From the NCBI RefSeq assembly GCF_016428915.1, contig NZ_JAELTP010000009.1, positions 29,503 to 93,502 on the forward strand: a stretch of 64,000 nt of DNA, in the 5' to 3' direction. A program made the translations under genes and the position numbers. The DNA is from Pandoraea sp. ASV26. GTDB taxonomy: Bacteria; Pseudomonadota; Gammaproteobacteria; Burkholderiales; Burkholderiaceae. Below are positions 47,182 to 56,395 of this stretch, one piece after another. How positions within the stretch are numbered: position 1 is the first letter of the stretch; each line of letters opens with the position of its first letter. The notes under the pieces were generated by a model. That model was not told the DNA's origin and made no database searches. It saw only the letters and a program-made list of their open reading frames with translations.

Positions 47182-47321
47182 GCCTGTCCTCGCTAATCTT
47201 CGCTTGCTGAATCGGGTACTGAAGGTCTTGCCGTCAACGGCTCGGCCTTATCTTTCAGGGCCCAGTCTTTCCAAGCCCGGTCTTGCCGGGACTTATCTTT
47301 CCGAGACTTACGGCTCGGGAC

Positions 47322-48278
47322 TTACGCGTGAATGGCCGTGACGGGCGTCTCGCCCACACGCGCCACGCCGCGATACATCCCTTCGGTATTGAACGGCAAC
47401 GCGACGTTACCGTGTGCGTCCACCGCGATCAGCCCGCCACGGCCCTGCACGCGCGGCAGGCGCTCGCGGATCACCCGCTCGGCGGCATCGGCGAGCGACA
47501 GACCGGCGTACGCCATCAACGCGCCCACTTCGTAGCACGCGACCGCGCGAATGAACGCCTCGCCCGTGCCCGTGGCCGAGACCGCCGCCGTGGCATCGTT
47601 CGCATAGCAACCGGCGCCGATGAGCGGCGAATCGCCCACGCGGCCGACGGCCTTGTTCGTCATGCCGCCCGTGGAGGTCGCCGCCGCCACGTGCCCGTAG
47701 CTATCGCAAGCCACCGCGCCGACCGTACCGAACTTGGTGTCCGGATCGATGGGCTCCGTCTTGAGCGGCATGTCATGGTCGAGCGCCACGGCCGCATCGG
47801 CCAGCGCACGTTGCCATTGGGCGTAGCGCGTTTCGGTGAAGAAGTATTCGGGGTCGACCAGTTCAGCGCCGTTGGCGGCCGCGAAAGCTTCAGCGCCTTC
47901 GCCCACGAGCAGCACGTGCGGGCTGTGCTCGAGCACCGAGCGTGCGGCGAGGATCGGATTGCGTAAGCGGTGAACGCAGGCGATCGCGCCGGCGTCGAGC
48001 GTAGCGCCGTCCATGATGGCCGCGTCGAGTTCGTGCGTGCCTTCGTGCGTGAATACAGCGCCGCGTCCCGCGTTGAAGCGGGGGCAATCTTCGAGATGAC
48101 GCACCGCTTCGGTGACGGCGTCGAGCGCCGAACCGCCCGCCGCGAGCACGGCCTGCCCCGCACGCAACACCTCGGCGAGCGCCTCGTGATAAGCCTTGAG
48201 TTCTTCGGGCGAGGTATCGCGACTGATGGTTCCGGCGCCGCCATGAATGGCGATGACCGCGCGTTGGGCGTGACTCAT
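47322..48278 (-). CDS. iaaA: Isoaspartyl peptidase / L-asparaginase
   Basis: This 318-residue N-terminal-nucleophile enzyme should split at Gly184-Thr185 (GTVGAVACD), making Thr185 the nucleophile as in E. coli IaaA. HGGAGTI (12-18), NAGRGAVFTHEG (69-80) and STGGMTNKAVGRVGDSPLIG are family motifs. It cleaves beta-aspartyl peptides and asparagine in the cytoplasm. Its ATG overlaps the rpiR stop (ATGA). The iaaA-gsiABCD order is the same as in E. coli, supporting joint use of imported isopeptides. Confidence 0.95.
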   Translation of the reverse strand: MSHAQRAVIAIHGGAGTISRDTSPEELKAYHEALAEVLRAGQAVLAAGGSALDAVTEAVRHLEDCPRFNAGRGAVFTHEGTHELDAAIMDGATLDAGAIACVHRLRNPILAARSVLEHSPHVLLVGEGAEAFAAANGAELVDPEYFFTETRYAQWQRALADAAVALDHDMPLKTEPIDPDTKFGTVGAVACDSYGHVAAATSTGGMTNKAVGRVGDSPLIGAGCYANDATAAVSATGTGEAFIRAVACYEVGALMAYAGLSLADAAERVIRERLPRVQGRGGLIAVDAHGNVALPFNTEGMYRGVARVGETPVTAIHA

Positions 48279-49393
48279 GATGCTTTGTCCTTTCTGTCCT
48301 GAGCGCCCGGCGCAAGGCGGGGCGTGGCCTGATGGGCCGAGTTCGGTACGCCTTGGGTAGTGGCGGTCGCGGCGGCCGCCGCGTTTGCAAGCGTGTTTGC
48401 CGTGGCGTTCGCGGCGGCCGTGCGTTGCGGCGTAACGACGCGCCCCACGACCGTTCCTGCGGCGGCATTGGCCGGTGCACTCGCACTCGTACTCGCACTC
48501 GCTGCCGAGGCCAGCGATGCCGAATCGAGCCACGGCAGCAAGAAATCGGTGAGTTCGGTGGCGCGGTCCACCGCGTGTTTGGCGCGCTGGGCAACGGCAT
48601 CGCACAGCGCGTCGATGATCGCCAGCACACTCGCTTCCGAGTTGCTCGACAAACGCGGCTTGCTGCGCACGAAGATCACGATGTCGCCAAGCGGCGCCAA
48701 CGGCGACGTCGGGCTGTCCGTGAGTACCATCACGGGCACGCCGCGTCCGCGCAGGCGCCGGCACAGCGTGATGGTGTCCGACACGTAGCGCGGGAAGGCC
48801 AGCGCGATCACCAGATCGCCCTCGCGCAGTTTGAAGAGCTGACGCGCGGCATGCGTCGATCCCCCGGCACCGACGACCGCCTGCACGTTCTCGCAGTAAG
48901 GATCGAGACCGTGGTGCAGCAGCCCGGCGAGATACCCGCTCGCGCCCAGCCCCAACACATAGATGCGACGCGCCTGCAAGATCGATTCGACGGCACGCTC
49001 GCACGTGCCGGCGTCGAGCGCCCGACGCGTCCAGTCCAGATTCTCGACGGCCTGTGCCAGCGACGCGGCCATCACATCGGCGCTCGCGCTCACCTGCGCC
49101 TTGCTCGTGCGCAGACTCTCGATCGGCGCGAGCGTTGCCTCGTACCCGCGCACCATCGCCGCGCGGCACTGCGGATAGCCGTCGAAGCCGAGCGCACGTG
49201 CGAAGCGATTGACCGTGGCAGGCGACACGCCCACGGCATCGGCGAATTCATCGATACGCATGGTCGCGGCACGAAACGTGTTGTCAAGCACGAACGCCGC
49301 CATGCGCTGTTGCGCTGGCGTCAGATCGGGCATGGCTCGCACGATGCGCTCGGTGAGCGGCAGATCGGCGGGCAACGATTCGGCGTCAATCAT
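48275..49393 (-). CDS. MurR/RpiR-family regulator with a long Ala-rich tail
   Basis: The regulator has an N-terminal HTH_6 domain (about 12-88; DEFADAVGVSPATVNRFARALGF is the helix-turn-helix) and a SIS domain (about 130-270) that binds phosphosugars or amino-sugar compounds. Family members are about 285 residues long; this one has 372 because of an Ala/Ser/Thr-rich low-complexity tail (about 295-372). It is coupled to iaaA and heads the peptide cluster, so it is the probable local regulator. A palindrome GAAAGTATATTTTC lies 28 bp upstream of its start. Confidence 0.88.
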   Translation of the reverse strand: MIDAESLPADLPLTERIVRAMPDLTPAQQRMAAFVLDNTFRAATMRIDEFADAVGVSPATVNRFARALGFDGYPQCRAAMVRGYEATLAPIESLRTSKAQVSASADVMAASLAQAVENLDWTRRALDAGTCERAVESILQARRIYVLGLGASGYLAGLLHHGLDPYCENVQAVVGAGGSTHAARQLFKLREGDLVIALAFPRYVSDTITLCRRLRGRGVPVMVLTDSPTSPLAPLGDIVIFVRSKPRLSSNSEASVLAIIDALCDAVAQRAKHAVDRATELTDFLLPWLDSASLASAASASTSASAPANAAAGTVVGRVVTPQRTAAANATANTLANAAAAATATTQGVPNSAHQATPRLAPGAQDRKDKAS

Positions 49394-49811
49394 GAGTCAC
49401 GTCTGTCCATTGAATTGAAGGAAAGTATATTTTCATCAGCACCCCGTCAAAAGAAAAAAAATAGTTCAAATGCTGCCGGGGCATCCGCGCGCTCCCCCTC
49501 AATCCCTTGCAAACCCTGTCAAAACAAGGGGGACGCGTCACATCAATACGTAAAATACGGGCATACTAGGGGAAACCCGAATCCACGAACTTGCCGGTCG
49601 CTTTGCGATCCGACTTCAGAATTACGGTGTCAGTGCGCGACGGTGTTCTACCGTCGCGAAACATTCAGGCAACGGAACACAAGACTGTCACAGGACCGCC
49701 TGGGGAGGCTTGGTCGGAGGCGAGTCGTAACTTGCGGTAAACATGGCGTAGTCGCGGGCTTACATCTGCCCGGTACGCTAACGATATGAATTCGCCTCAA
49801 GGAGCATGACC
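49394..49811. other. Divergent intergenic region upstream of rpiR
   Basis: No gene seen. It contains the possible RpiR operator at 49421-49434, an A-rich tract at about 49453-49463 and the promoter of the small plus-strand gene. Confidence 0.5.
49421..49434. promoter_or_regulatory. Candidate RpiR operator
   Basis: GAAA-GTATAT-TTTC is an inverted repeat immediately upstream of the regulator gene. MurR/RpiR proteins often bind such GAAA/TTTC dyads, so autoregulation is plausible. Confidence 0.45.
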
Positions 49812-50294
49812 ATGCTGAGTCCGCATGAAATCGCCACACTGTTGCTCGCGGCGGCATCCCTTGGACCCATCGATGCCGACGCGCTCGAACCGCCGGATCT
49901 TGCCGCGCTGGAGCAAGCGCGTCTGGTGCATGTGGATGTCAATCAAGGACAAGCCAAAGTCATCGTGACCGAGGACGGTCACCGGGTGCTGCGTCGTCTG
50001 GGGCTGGAGCGCTCGGTCGGCGAGCGTGCAGAAGCGCCGCATCTGACGATGACGAGCGCGCGACGCGCGGATCAGGAGGCTGGGAAGGGTGTCAGCGGAC
50101 GATCCGCGCCGGCGAGTGTATCCGTCGGGCAGACCGTCCGTGAGTTGTCTGCGATGCCTGAGCTGGCTAAGTCGTCTGCGCTGAGTGCGTTGCAACAGGC
50201 AGCGGCGCTGCCTGTCGACGCTTCAAAGGGCTTAGAGGGCGCAGAGTTCTCAGAGGGCGCAAAGCGCTCAGAGGGTCGCGAAGAACAGGCTTAA
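49812..50294 (+). CDS. Hypothetical protein with winged-helix-like start and repetitive tail
   Basis: The 160-residue protein has a compact N-terminal part (about 1-75) resembling a small winged-helix domain: two helices, then LVHVDVNQGQAKVIVTEDGHRVLRRLGL as two strands and a helix (about 40-67). The rest is polar; near the end EGAEFS, EGAKRS and EGREEQ repeat every six residues, produced by an 18-bp DNA repeat. AAGGAG is 7 nt before the ATG at 49812, so that start is preferred over 49806. The last 27 bp overlap the convergent YggT gene. The family is not recognised. Confidence 0.65.
   Translation: MLSPHEIATLLLAAASLGPIDADALEPPDLAALEQARLVHVDVNQGQAKVIVTEDGHRVLRRLGLERSVGERAEAPHLTMTSARRADQEAGKGVSGRSAPASVSVGQTVRELSAMPELAKSSALSALQQAAALPVDASKGLEGAEFSEGAKRSEGREEQA
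50234..50279. repeat. 18-bp tandem repeat at overlapping convergent gene ends
   Basis: AGAGGGCGCA begins at 50234 and 50252, and a variant begins at 50270, giving an 18-bp period. In the plus-strand gene this encodes a six-residue repeat; it also reaches the stop of yggT. Confidence 0.7.
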
Positions 50295-50825
50295 GCGGGC
50301 GAGCACGATCAGCAGGATCTGCATCAGCAGGAACAGCCCAAGCGGCGACAGGTCGAAGCCGCCCATCGTCGGAATGACACGACGGATCGGGCGCAGCAGC
50401 GGGTCGAGCAAATGCTGAAGAATCGGCATGGCGGCGGCACGCGGATTGACCCACGACAGCACCGCCATCAGCAGCGTCAGCCACATCACGAGGTTGGCGC
50501 CCCACTTGGCGACCAGCACCAGCGCCACCAGCAAGCCACGCGGGAACACCGACACCGGCGACACCCCCACCACGGCCGTGATGAGCACCAGGTAGACAAC
50601 GGCGCTCAACCACGCGGCGACCACGCACGCCCAATCGATCCCGCCAACGCCCGGCACGACACGCCGCAGCGGCAACACAATCCAGTTTGTGAACTGGAAC
50701 ACCCCCTGTGAGAGCGGATTACGCGGCGGCAACCGGGTGGCCTGCATCCACACACGCAACAGCAACAAAGCGCCGAATAGCGAAAAAACAAGGTCTAGCA
50801 GCAGACGGGCGATTTCGACGAGCAT
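50268..50825 (-). CDS. YggT-family membrane protein
   Basis: This 185-residue inner-membrane protein has two YGGT domains (about 1-75 and 95-180), each with two helices around a LLRPIRRVIP-type motif; the first copy reads VLPLRRVVPGVGGID. The family is linked to osmotic response and envelope assembly. GGAG lies 5 nt before the ATG at 50825. The final 27 bp overlap the opposite gene's end. Confidence 0.88.
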   Translation of the reverse strand: MLVEIARLLLDLVFSLFGALLLLRVWMQATRLPPRNPLSQGVFQFTNWIVLPLRRVVPGVGGIDWACVVAAWLSAVVYLVLITAVVGVSPVSVFPRGLLVALVLVAKWGANLVMWLTLLMAVLSWVNPRAAAMPILQHLLDPLLRPIRRVIPTMGGFDLSPLGLFLLMQILLIVLARLSLFFATL

Positions 50826-50889
50826 CTGGACTCCAACGGATTGTGCGGTCCCCCGCAAAACCGGCATTGTCGCACGCGTTTGCCCGAGT

Positions 50890-52089
50890 TCAATGCTCCC
50901 CGAGCGCTTTGAGGGGATGACCGTCTTCCGGCCACGGCGAGACGAAGAAGGCATCGACCTCTGCCGCCGGCACGTCCGCCAGCGTGGCATAACGCCAGCG
51001 CGGCTGTTTGTCCTTATCGATGAGCAGCGCCCGAACGCCTTCGACGAAGTCTCCCGTCGCGAACGCGTGGTGGCCCAGCACCAGTTCCATCCGGAAGGCA
51101 TCGGCCAGATCGAGGCGACGCCCTTTCTGCAATTGCCGGTCGGTCACGCACAGACTCAGCGGTGAGCGCTGCTGCAACAATGCCAGTGTCTCGGCCGCCC
51201 ACGGCGTTTGCCCATCGTCGGCAAGCGACGCCACGATGCCCTGCACGTCGATGGCGCTGAAATGCCGATCGAGCGTTGCCCTCACCTGTGCAAGCGGCGC
51301 GTCGCCGGTCCACGTGCGGCCCAGCGGCAGGATAGCCGCGCGCAGTCGCGCCAGCAGATCCACCGAACCCGACGTCTGCCGTCCCGCACCGCTCGCCGCC
51401 GAGCGTACCGCTGCGCCGGTGTCGGTGTCGGTGCCGGTGCCGGTGCCAGTGCCAGTGCCCCAGTCGAATTGATGGAGCATCGCTTTGAGTTGCTCAGGCG
51501 CGTCGCCCTCGAGCCAGACGTCGGCGAGTCCGCAATACAAGGCGTCAGCGGCGGTGATGGTCACGCCGGACAGCCCCAGATAGCGCGCCAGCGTTGGCGC
51601 CAGGTGCCCCAGGAACCAACTGGCCCCGACATCCGGGAACAGGCCAATGCCAGTCTCCGGCATCGCCAATCGTGTGCGGTCGGTCACGATGCGCAATGCC
51701 GCCCCCTGCGCAACGCCCATGCCGCCGCCCATCACAATGCCGTCGAGCAGCGCGATATACGGCTTCGGATACCGGTGAATCAGATAGTCGAGACGATATT
51801 CGTCGACGAAGAACGCATGATGATGGTCGGCGTGATTCACGCGGCTATCGTAAAGCGCTCGCACGTCGCCTCCCGCGCAGAACGCCTTCTCGCCCGCGCC
51901 TTCGATCAACACGGCCCGCACTGCCGGGTCATCGGCCCAGGCGTTGAGCTGCGCCCACATCGAGCGCACCATGCCGTGCGTAATCGCGTTCAATGCACGC
52001 GGCCGGTTCAGCGTGATCACGCCGAACCCATTGACCACATCGAACAGCACTTCGTCTTGCGCCTCAACGGCGTTCTCACGCAGATTCAC
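50890..52089 (-). CDS. 3-hydroxyisobutyryl-CoA hydrolase (enoyl-CoA hydratase/isomerase fold)
   Basis: This 399-residue crotonase-fold enzyme has the HIBCH signature: EKAFCAGGDVRALYD (about 66-80) and GGGMGVAQGAALRIVT...MPETGIGLFPDVG (about 121-154), with the catalytic Glu in the latter. It releases 3-hydroxyisobutyrate from its CoA ester in valine breakdown. Between the two subdomains is a (Gly-Thr)5(Asp-Thr)2 linker made by a hexanucleotide repeat. The GTG at 52089 is chosen because GGAGGAGGGAGA precedes it. It is downstream of the acyl-CoA dehydrogenase gene, so a short valine operon is likely. Confidence 0.87.
   Translation of the reverse strand: MNLRENAVEAQDEVLFDVVNGFGVITLNRPRALNAITHGMVRSMWAQLNAWADDPAVRAVLIEGAGEKAFCAGGDVRALYDSRVNHADHHHAFFVDEYRLDYLIHRYPKPYIALLDGIVMGGGMGVAQGAALRIVTDRTRLAMPETGIGLFPDVGASWFLGHLAPTLARYLGLSGVTITAADALYCGLADVWLEGDAPEQLKAMLHQFDWGTGTGTGTGTDTDTGAAVRSAASGAGRQTSGSVDLLARLRAAILPLGRTWTGDAPLAQVRATLDRHFSAIDVQGIVASLADDGQTPWAAETLALLQQRSPLSLCVTDRQLQKGRRLDLADAFRMELVLGHHAFATGDFVEGVRALLIDKDKQPRWRYATLADVPAAEVDAFFVSPWPEDGHPLKALGEH
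51417..51458. repeat. Seven-unit hexanucleotide repeat inside the HIBCH-like gene
   Basis: Seven 6-bp units (CGGTGT x2, CGGTGC x3, CAGTGC x2) encode a Gly/Asp-Thr linker on the minus strand. Because units are 6 bp, copy-number changes keep the frame and only alter linker length. Confidence 0.8.
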
Positions 52090-52179
52090 TCTCCCTCCTC
52101 CCGGCGATGCCCTGTCGCACGTCGCGGACATACGCACACGCGTGTAGCGATACGATTTGCAGTGATTGCCGCGACGCGA

Positions 52180-53313
52180 TCAGTCCAGCGCGCGCGCAAT
52201 GACCTGACGCTGAATCTCGCTGGTGCCCTCGTAGATCTGCGTGATGCGGGCATCTCGGTAATGACGCTCCACCGGATAGTCCTCGAGATAACCGTAACCG
52301 CCGTGAATCTGAATCGCGTGTGAGCACACCCATTCGGCCAACTCCGATGCGAACAGCTTGGCCTGCGACGCCTCCGACAGACACGGCAACCCCTGCGTGC
52401 GCAACGCCGCCGCATGGAGCACCAGGAATCTCGCCGCGTTGATGCGTGTTGTCATGTCGGCCAGCATGTTCGCAATGCTCTGATGCTCGCGGATCGGCTT
52501 GCCGAACTGCTGACGCTCGCTTGCGTAGCGCAGCGCCGCCTCGAAGGCGGCACGCGCCACACCGAGCGCCTGCGCGGCAATGCCGATGCGTCCGCCCTCG
52601 AGGTTGGACAGCGCGATCTTCAACCCCTGCCCCAGTTCGCCGAGCAATGCGTCCTCGCCCACCTCACAATCGACGAGCGTGATCGGGCAGGTATCCGACG
52701 CCCGGATGCCAAGCTTGTGCTCAGGCCGCCCCACTTCGAAGCCCGGGGTATTCGTCGGCACGATGAATGCCGAAATGCCGCGCTTGCCCGCAGCAGGGTC
52801 CGTCACGGCAAACACGATGGCCACCGCCGCGCGCTTGCCGTTCGTCACGAACTGCTTGCTGCCGTTCAGCACCCACTTGTCGCCCCGGCGCTCGGCGCGC
52901 GTTCGCAGATTATTGGCTTCCGACCCGGCTTGCGGCTCAGTCAGGCAGAACGCCCCGATCTTGCGGCCCGCAGCCAGATCCGGCAGCCAGCGCTCGCGCT
53001 GTGCTTCCGTGCCGAATTTCAGGATCGGCATGCAGCCCACGGAGTTGTGAACCGACATCATCGTGGCGGTGGATGCGCAACCGACCGCGATCTCTTCCAT
53101 CGCCAGCGCATAGGCCGTGTAATCGGTGTACGACCCGCCGTATTGCTCGGGCACCATCATGCCCAGCAGACCGAGTTCGCCCATTTGCGCCACGATCGCA
53201 TCGGGCAGCGCGCAATCGCGATCCCATTGCGCGGCATTCGGCGCGAGCTGCTCGCTGGCAAACGTGCGCGCCATGTCACGAATCATGCGTTGGTCTTCGG
53301 TATAGAAATCCAT
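52180..53313 (-). CDS. Acyl-CoA dehydrogenase (short/branched-chain, isobutyryl-CoA type)
   Basis: This 377-residue FAD enzyme has the full family pattern: [19 protein letters not shown] (about 122-140) for FAD and substrate, [17 protein letters not shown], the [20 protein letters not shown] helix and the catalytic Glu362 in [11 protein letters not shown]. Glu near the C-terminus places it in the short/branched-chain class. It introduces the double bond, for example into isobutyryl-CoA, passing electrons to ETF. It is divergent from the synthetase gene and upstream of HIBCH. Confidence 0.9.
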   Translation of the reverse strand: MDFYTEDQRMIRDMARTFASEQLAPNAAQWDRDCALPDAIVAQMGELGLLGMMVPEQYGGSYTDYTAYALAMEEIAVGCASTATMMSVHNSVGCMPILKFGTEAQRERWLPDLAAGRKIGAFCLTEPQAGSEANNLRTRAERRGDKWVLNGSKQFVTNGKRAAVAIVFAVTDPAAGKRGISAFIVPTNTPGFEVGRPEHKLGIRASDTCPITLVDCEVGEDALLGELGQGLKIALSNLEGGRIGIAAQALGVARAAFEAALRYASERQQFGKPIREHQSIANMLADMTTRINAARFLVLHAAALRTQGLPCLSEASQAKLFASELAEWVCSHAIQIHGGYGYLEDYPVERHYRDARITQIYEGTSEIQRQVIARALD

Positions 53314-53751
53314 GTGCTGTCTCCTGCACCCTGACGTTGTCCGAATGGATCGTCGGCGCTTATGCCATGTCGATGGGATCAGTGTAGGGATCGCGCCGCA
53401 TTGGCACCATAGCCAAAAAAGGCAAATTGCATGAGCGGAATTGCCATCGGAAACGTCCGAAACCCGCCCCGGACAAACCCTTATCTCAGCCGACGCCCCC
53501 GAGCCGCGCGACCGGCAAAGCCCCGACCAGCCTCGATTTCGCCGCCCGCAGAGTGGATAAATCCCTCACGAACTCTGACCCGTTTGGGCATTGCCTGCCG
53601 CCAACGCCACGCATTACGATGAATTTCGCCATTGCCCCGCGAGCGCCGCGCCCCATCAAGACGGCGCCGGGGGTGGTCAGCGACACGCGACCGAGTCCTT
53701 TCATGATAGGCGCGCTGCCGCCGGCCAGCATCCGACTACAGGAGACGACCC
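53314..53751. other. Divergent promoter region between the dehydrogenase and synthetase genes
   Basis: No gene. Overlapping inverted repeats at 53401-53430 (listed separately) look like operators; the remainder has no feature I can support. Confidence 0.5.
53401..53430. promoter_or_regulatory. Overlapping inverted repeats in the valine-catabolism divergent promoter
   Basis: TTGGC-N6-GCCAA (53401-53416) overlaps GCC-A6-GGC (53412-53423), which runs into GCAAATTGC (53422-53430). It lies 88 bp upstream of the dehydrogenase start. A LysR- or TetR-like site is possible, but no such regulator is adjacent. Confidence 0.45.
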
Positions 53752-55449
53752 ATGACTGCCGCAATGACTGCCGCAAAGAATGCCGCCATAAGTGCCGATT
53801 ACGCCGAAGCCTATCGGGCGTTCGACCTCGACGCGGCGGTGCGCGCCGCGCTTGCCGGCAATCTCGACGCGATGAACGCCTGCATCGAGTGCTGCGACCG
53901 TCACGCCCTTCCCGGGCGCATCGCCTTGTTCTGGGAAGGGAGGGACGGCACGAGCCAGACGTGGACCTTCCGGCAATTGCAAACGCTCAGCGCGCGCTTC
54001 GCCAACTTCCTGCGTGAACAGGGCGTGCAGCCCGGCGACCGCGTGAGCGGACTGCTGCCACGCACCCCCGAACTGCTTGTGACGATTCTCGGCACCTGGC
54101 GCGCGGGCGCGGTGTACCAACCGTTGTTCACGGCGTTCGGGCCGAAGGCCATCGAACACCGGCTGCACAGTGCGCAGAGCAAGCTTGTGATCACCGACGG
54201 CGCCAATCGAGCCAAGCTCGACGAAGTGGCGAACTGCCCGCCCGTGGCCACGGTGAGCGGCCCGCGCGGACAAGGGGTGCGTCGAGGCGACTTCAGCTTC
54301 TGGCACGAGGTCGAGCAACACGCCGCGGACTTCGAGCCCGTGCTGCGTCGCGGCGACGATCCGTTTCTGATGATGTTCACCTCCGGCACGACCGGGTCGG
54401 CAAAACCGGTCATGGTGCCGCTGCGCGCGATCCTGGCGTTCGTGGGCTACATGCGCGACGCGGTCGATCTGCGACCCACCGACACGTTCTGGAACATCGC
54501 CGATCCGGGTTGGGCGTATGGCTTGTATTACGCCGTGACGGGCCCGCTCGCGATGGGTATTCCTACGACGTTTTATGACGGCCCGTTCAATGTCGAGAGC
54601 ACGTACCGGATCATCGACAAGCTGGGCATCACGAATCTGGCCGGCTCGCCTACGGCATTCCGCCTGCTCATCGCGGGCGGCGACAAGGCGGCAGCACCAC
54701 TCAAGGGGAAGCTTCGCGCCGTGTCCAGCGCCGGTGAACCGCTCAATCCGGAAGTCATCCGCTGGTTCGCCGAACATCTCGGCGTGACCATTCACGATCA
54801 CTATGGGCAGACGGAACTCGGCATGGTCGTCTGTAACCACCACGCCCTCGCCCATCCCGTGCAAGCCGGGGCGGCAGGCTTCGCTTCGCCAGGCCATCGT
54901 GTGGTCGTGCTCGATGACAACGGCCAAGAATGTCCGGTCGGACAACCGGGGGTTCTCGCACTCGATCGCAAACAATCGCCGCTGATGTGGTTCAACGGCT
55001 ATTGGGAGCGGGAGACGCCGGCGTTCGTCGGCGACTACTACCTCTCGGGCGACACCGTCGAGCGCAATGAGGACGGCAGCATCAGCTTTGTCGGCCGCAA
55101 TGACGATGTCATCACGTCCGCCGGGTACCGCATCGGGCCGTTCGATGTGGAGAGCGCGCTGATCGAACATCCGGCGGTCATCGAAACGGCAGTGGTCGGC
55201 AAGCCGGATCCGGAGCGCACCGAACTGGTCAAGGCCTTCGTCGTACTGCATCCGCAGTTCGCGCCCACCGACGCGCTCGCGCGCGAGTTGCAGGAGCATG
55301 TTCGTCGCCGCCTCTCCGCGCACGCCTATCCGCGGGAAATCGAATTCGTTGCCGAACTGCCGAAGACGCCGAGCGGCAAGCTCCAGCGCTTCATCTTGCG
55401 CAATCAGGAAATCGCCAAGGCCGCGCAAGCGTCGGCCAACGCCGCCTGA
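53752..55449 (+). CDS. Acyl-CoA synthetase (AMP-binding, acetyl/propionyl-CoA synthetase-like)
   Basis: This 565-residue adenylate-forming enzyme has the P-loop [16 protein letters not shown] (about 206-221), HYGQTELGM (about 350-358), [22 protein letters not shown] (about 435-456) and the catalytic lysine in [10 protein letters not shown] near the end. It activates a short carboxylate to its CoA ester with ATP. GGAGACGACC precedes the ATG. With the SDR gene 35 bp downstream, and the dehydrogenase and hydrolase opposite, a branched short-chain acid is a probable substrate. Confidence 0.88.
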   Translation: MTAAMTAAKNAAISADYAEAYRAFDLDAAVRAALAGNLDAMNACIECCDRHALPGRIALFWEGRDGTSQTWTFRQLQTLSARFANFLREQGVQPGDRVSGLLPRTPELLVTILGTWRAGAVYQPLFTAFGPKAIEHRLHSAQSKLVITDGANRAKLDEVANCPPVATVSGPRGQGVRRGDFSFWHEVEQHAADFEPVLRRGDDPFLMMFTSGTTGSAKPVMVPLRAILAFVGYMRDAVDLRPTDTFWNIADPGWAYGLYYAVTGPLAMGIPTTFYDGPFNVESTYRIIDKLGITNLAGSPTAFRLLIAGGDKAAAPLKGKLRAVSSAGEPLNPEVIRWFAEHLGVTIHDHYGQTELGMVVCNHHALAHPVQAGAAGFASPGHRVVVLDDNGQECPVGQPGVLALDRKQSPLMWFNGYWERETPAFVGDYYLSGDTVERNEDGSISFVGRNDDVITSAGYRIGPFDVESALIEHPAVIETAVVGKPDPERTELVKAFVVLHPQFAPTDALARELQEHVRRRLSAHAYPREIEFVAELPKTPSGKLQRFILRNQEIAKAAQASANAA

Positions 55450-55484
55450 ACGCCGCCCCACTTTTCTTTCAGGAATCGCAGCTC

Positions 55485-56252
55485 ATGCAAATCAAGGATC
55501 GTGTCTTTCTCGTGACCGGCGCATCGTCCGGCCTGGGGGCCGCCACCGCGCGCATGTTCGTTGATGCCGGCGCGAAGGTCGTACTCGGTGACATCAACGC
55601 CGAAGCCGGTGCCGCGCAGGCCACGGCGCTAGGCGACGCGGCTCGCTTTGTCGCCACCGACATCACGCGCGAGGACGACGTGCAACGTCTGGTCGACACC
55701 GCCACCCGTGAGTTCGGCGCGCTCAATGGCGTCGTCAACTGCGCCGGACTCGTCATCGGCGAGCGCATTCTGGGCAAGCAGGGCCCGCACCGGCTCGACA
55801 GCTTCGCCCGCATCGTCAATGTGAATCTGATCGGCACGTTCAACGTGCTGCGGATCGCCGCATCGGCCATGGCCGAAGGGACAGCGGACGCCGAAGGTGA
55901 GCGTGGCGTCATCGTGAACACGGCGTCCATCGCTGCGTTCGATGGCCAGATCGGTCAGGCGGCGTACGCAGCGTCGAAGGGCGGTGTCGCCGCCCTCACA
56001 CTCCCGGCAGCACGCGAACTGGCACGCGTGGGCGTGCGCGTCGTGACCGTTGCGCCGGGGATCTTCGAGACACCGATGATGGCCGGCATGACGCCAGAGG
56101 TGCAGGCCGCATTGGGGGCCTCGGTGCCCTTCCCACCCCGCCTCGGTCGTCCGTCCGAATACGCGGCGCTCGTGCGTCACATCGTGGAGAACACCATGCT
56201 CAATGGCGAAGTCATTCGACTCGACGGCGCGTTGCGCATGGCACCGAAGTAA
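55485..56252 (+). CDS. SDR-family 3-hydroxyacyl-CoA dehydrogenase-like (HSD10 type)
   Basis: This 255-residue NAD(P)-dependent short-chain dehydrogenase has TGASSGLG (11-18), NCAG (about 85-88), the catalytic Ser in NTASIAAF and YAASK (about 165-169). [17 protein letters not shown] and the [12 protein letters not shown] end match the type-2 3-hydroxyacyl-CoA dehydrogenases that act on 2-methyl-3-hydroxybutyryl-CoA in isoleucine breakdown. It is 35 bp after the synthetase gene. Confidence 0.88.
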   Translation: MQIKDRVFLVTGASSGLGAATARMFVDAGAKVVLGDINAEAGAAQATALGDAARFVATDITREDDVQRLVDTATREFGALNGVVNCAGLVIGERILGKQGPHRLDSFARIVNVNLIGTFNVLRIAASAMAEGTADAEGERGVIVNTASIAAFDGQIGQAAYAASKGGVAALTLPAARELARVGVRVVTVAPGIFETPMMAGMTPEVQAALGASVPFPPRLGRPSEYAALVRHIVENTMLNGEVIRLDGALRMAPK

Positions 56253-56395
56253 GTCGTCACACGGATCGGGAGACCACGACACACGCGAAATCGGAAAGCG
56301 CCGAACCCGTTTTCGGACGGCGCCGGAAGCGTCGACAGGGGCCGCACTGCTAGAATCCTTGCGTCCCCTTGCTACGACGTACCGTTTCGCGACGC

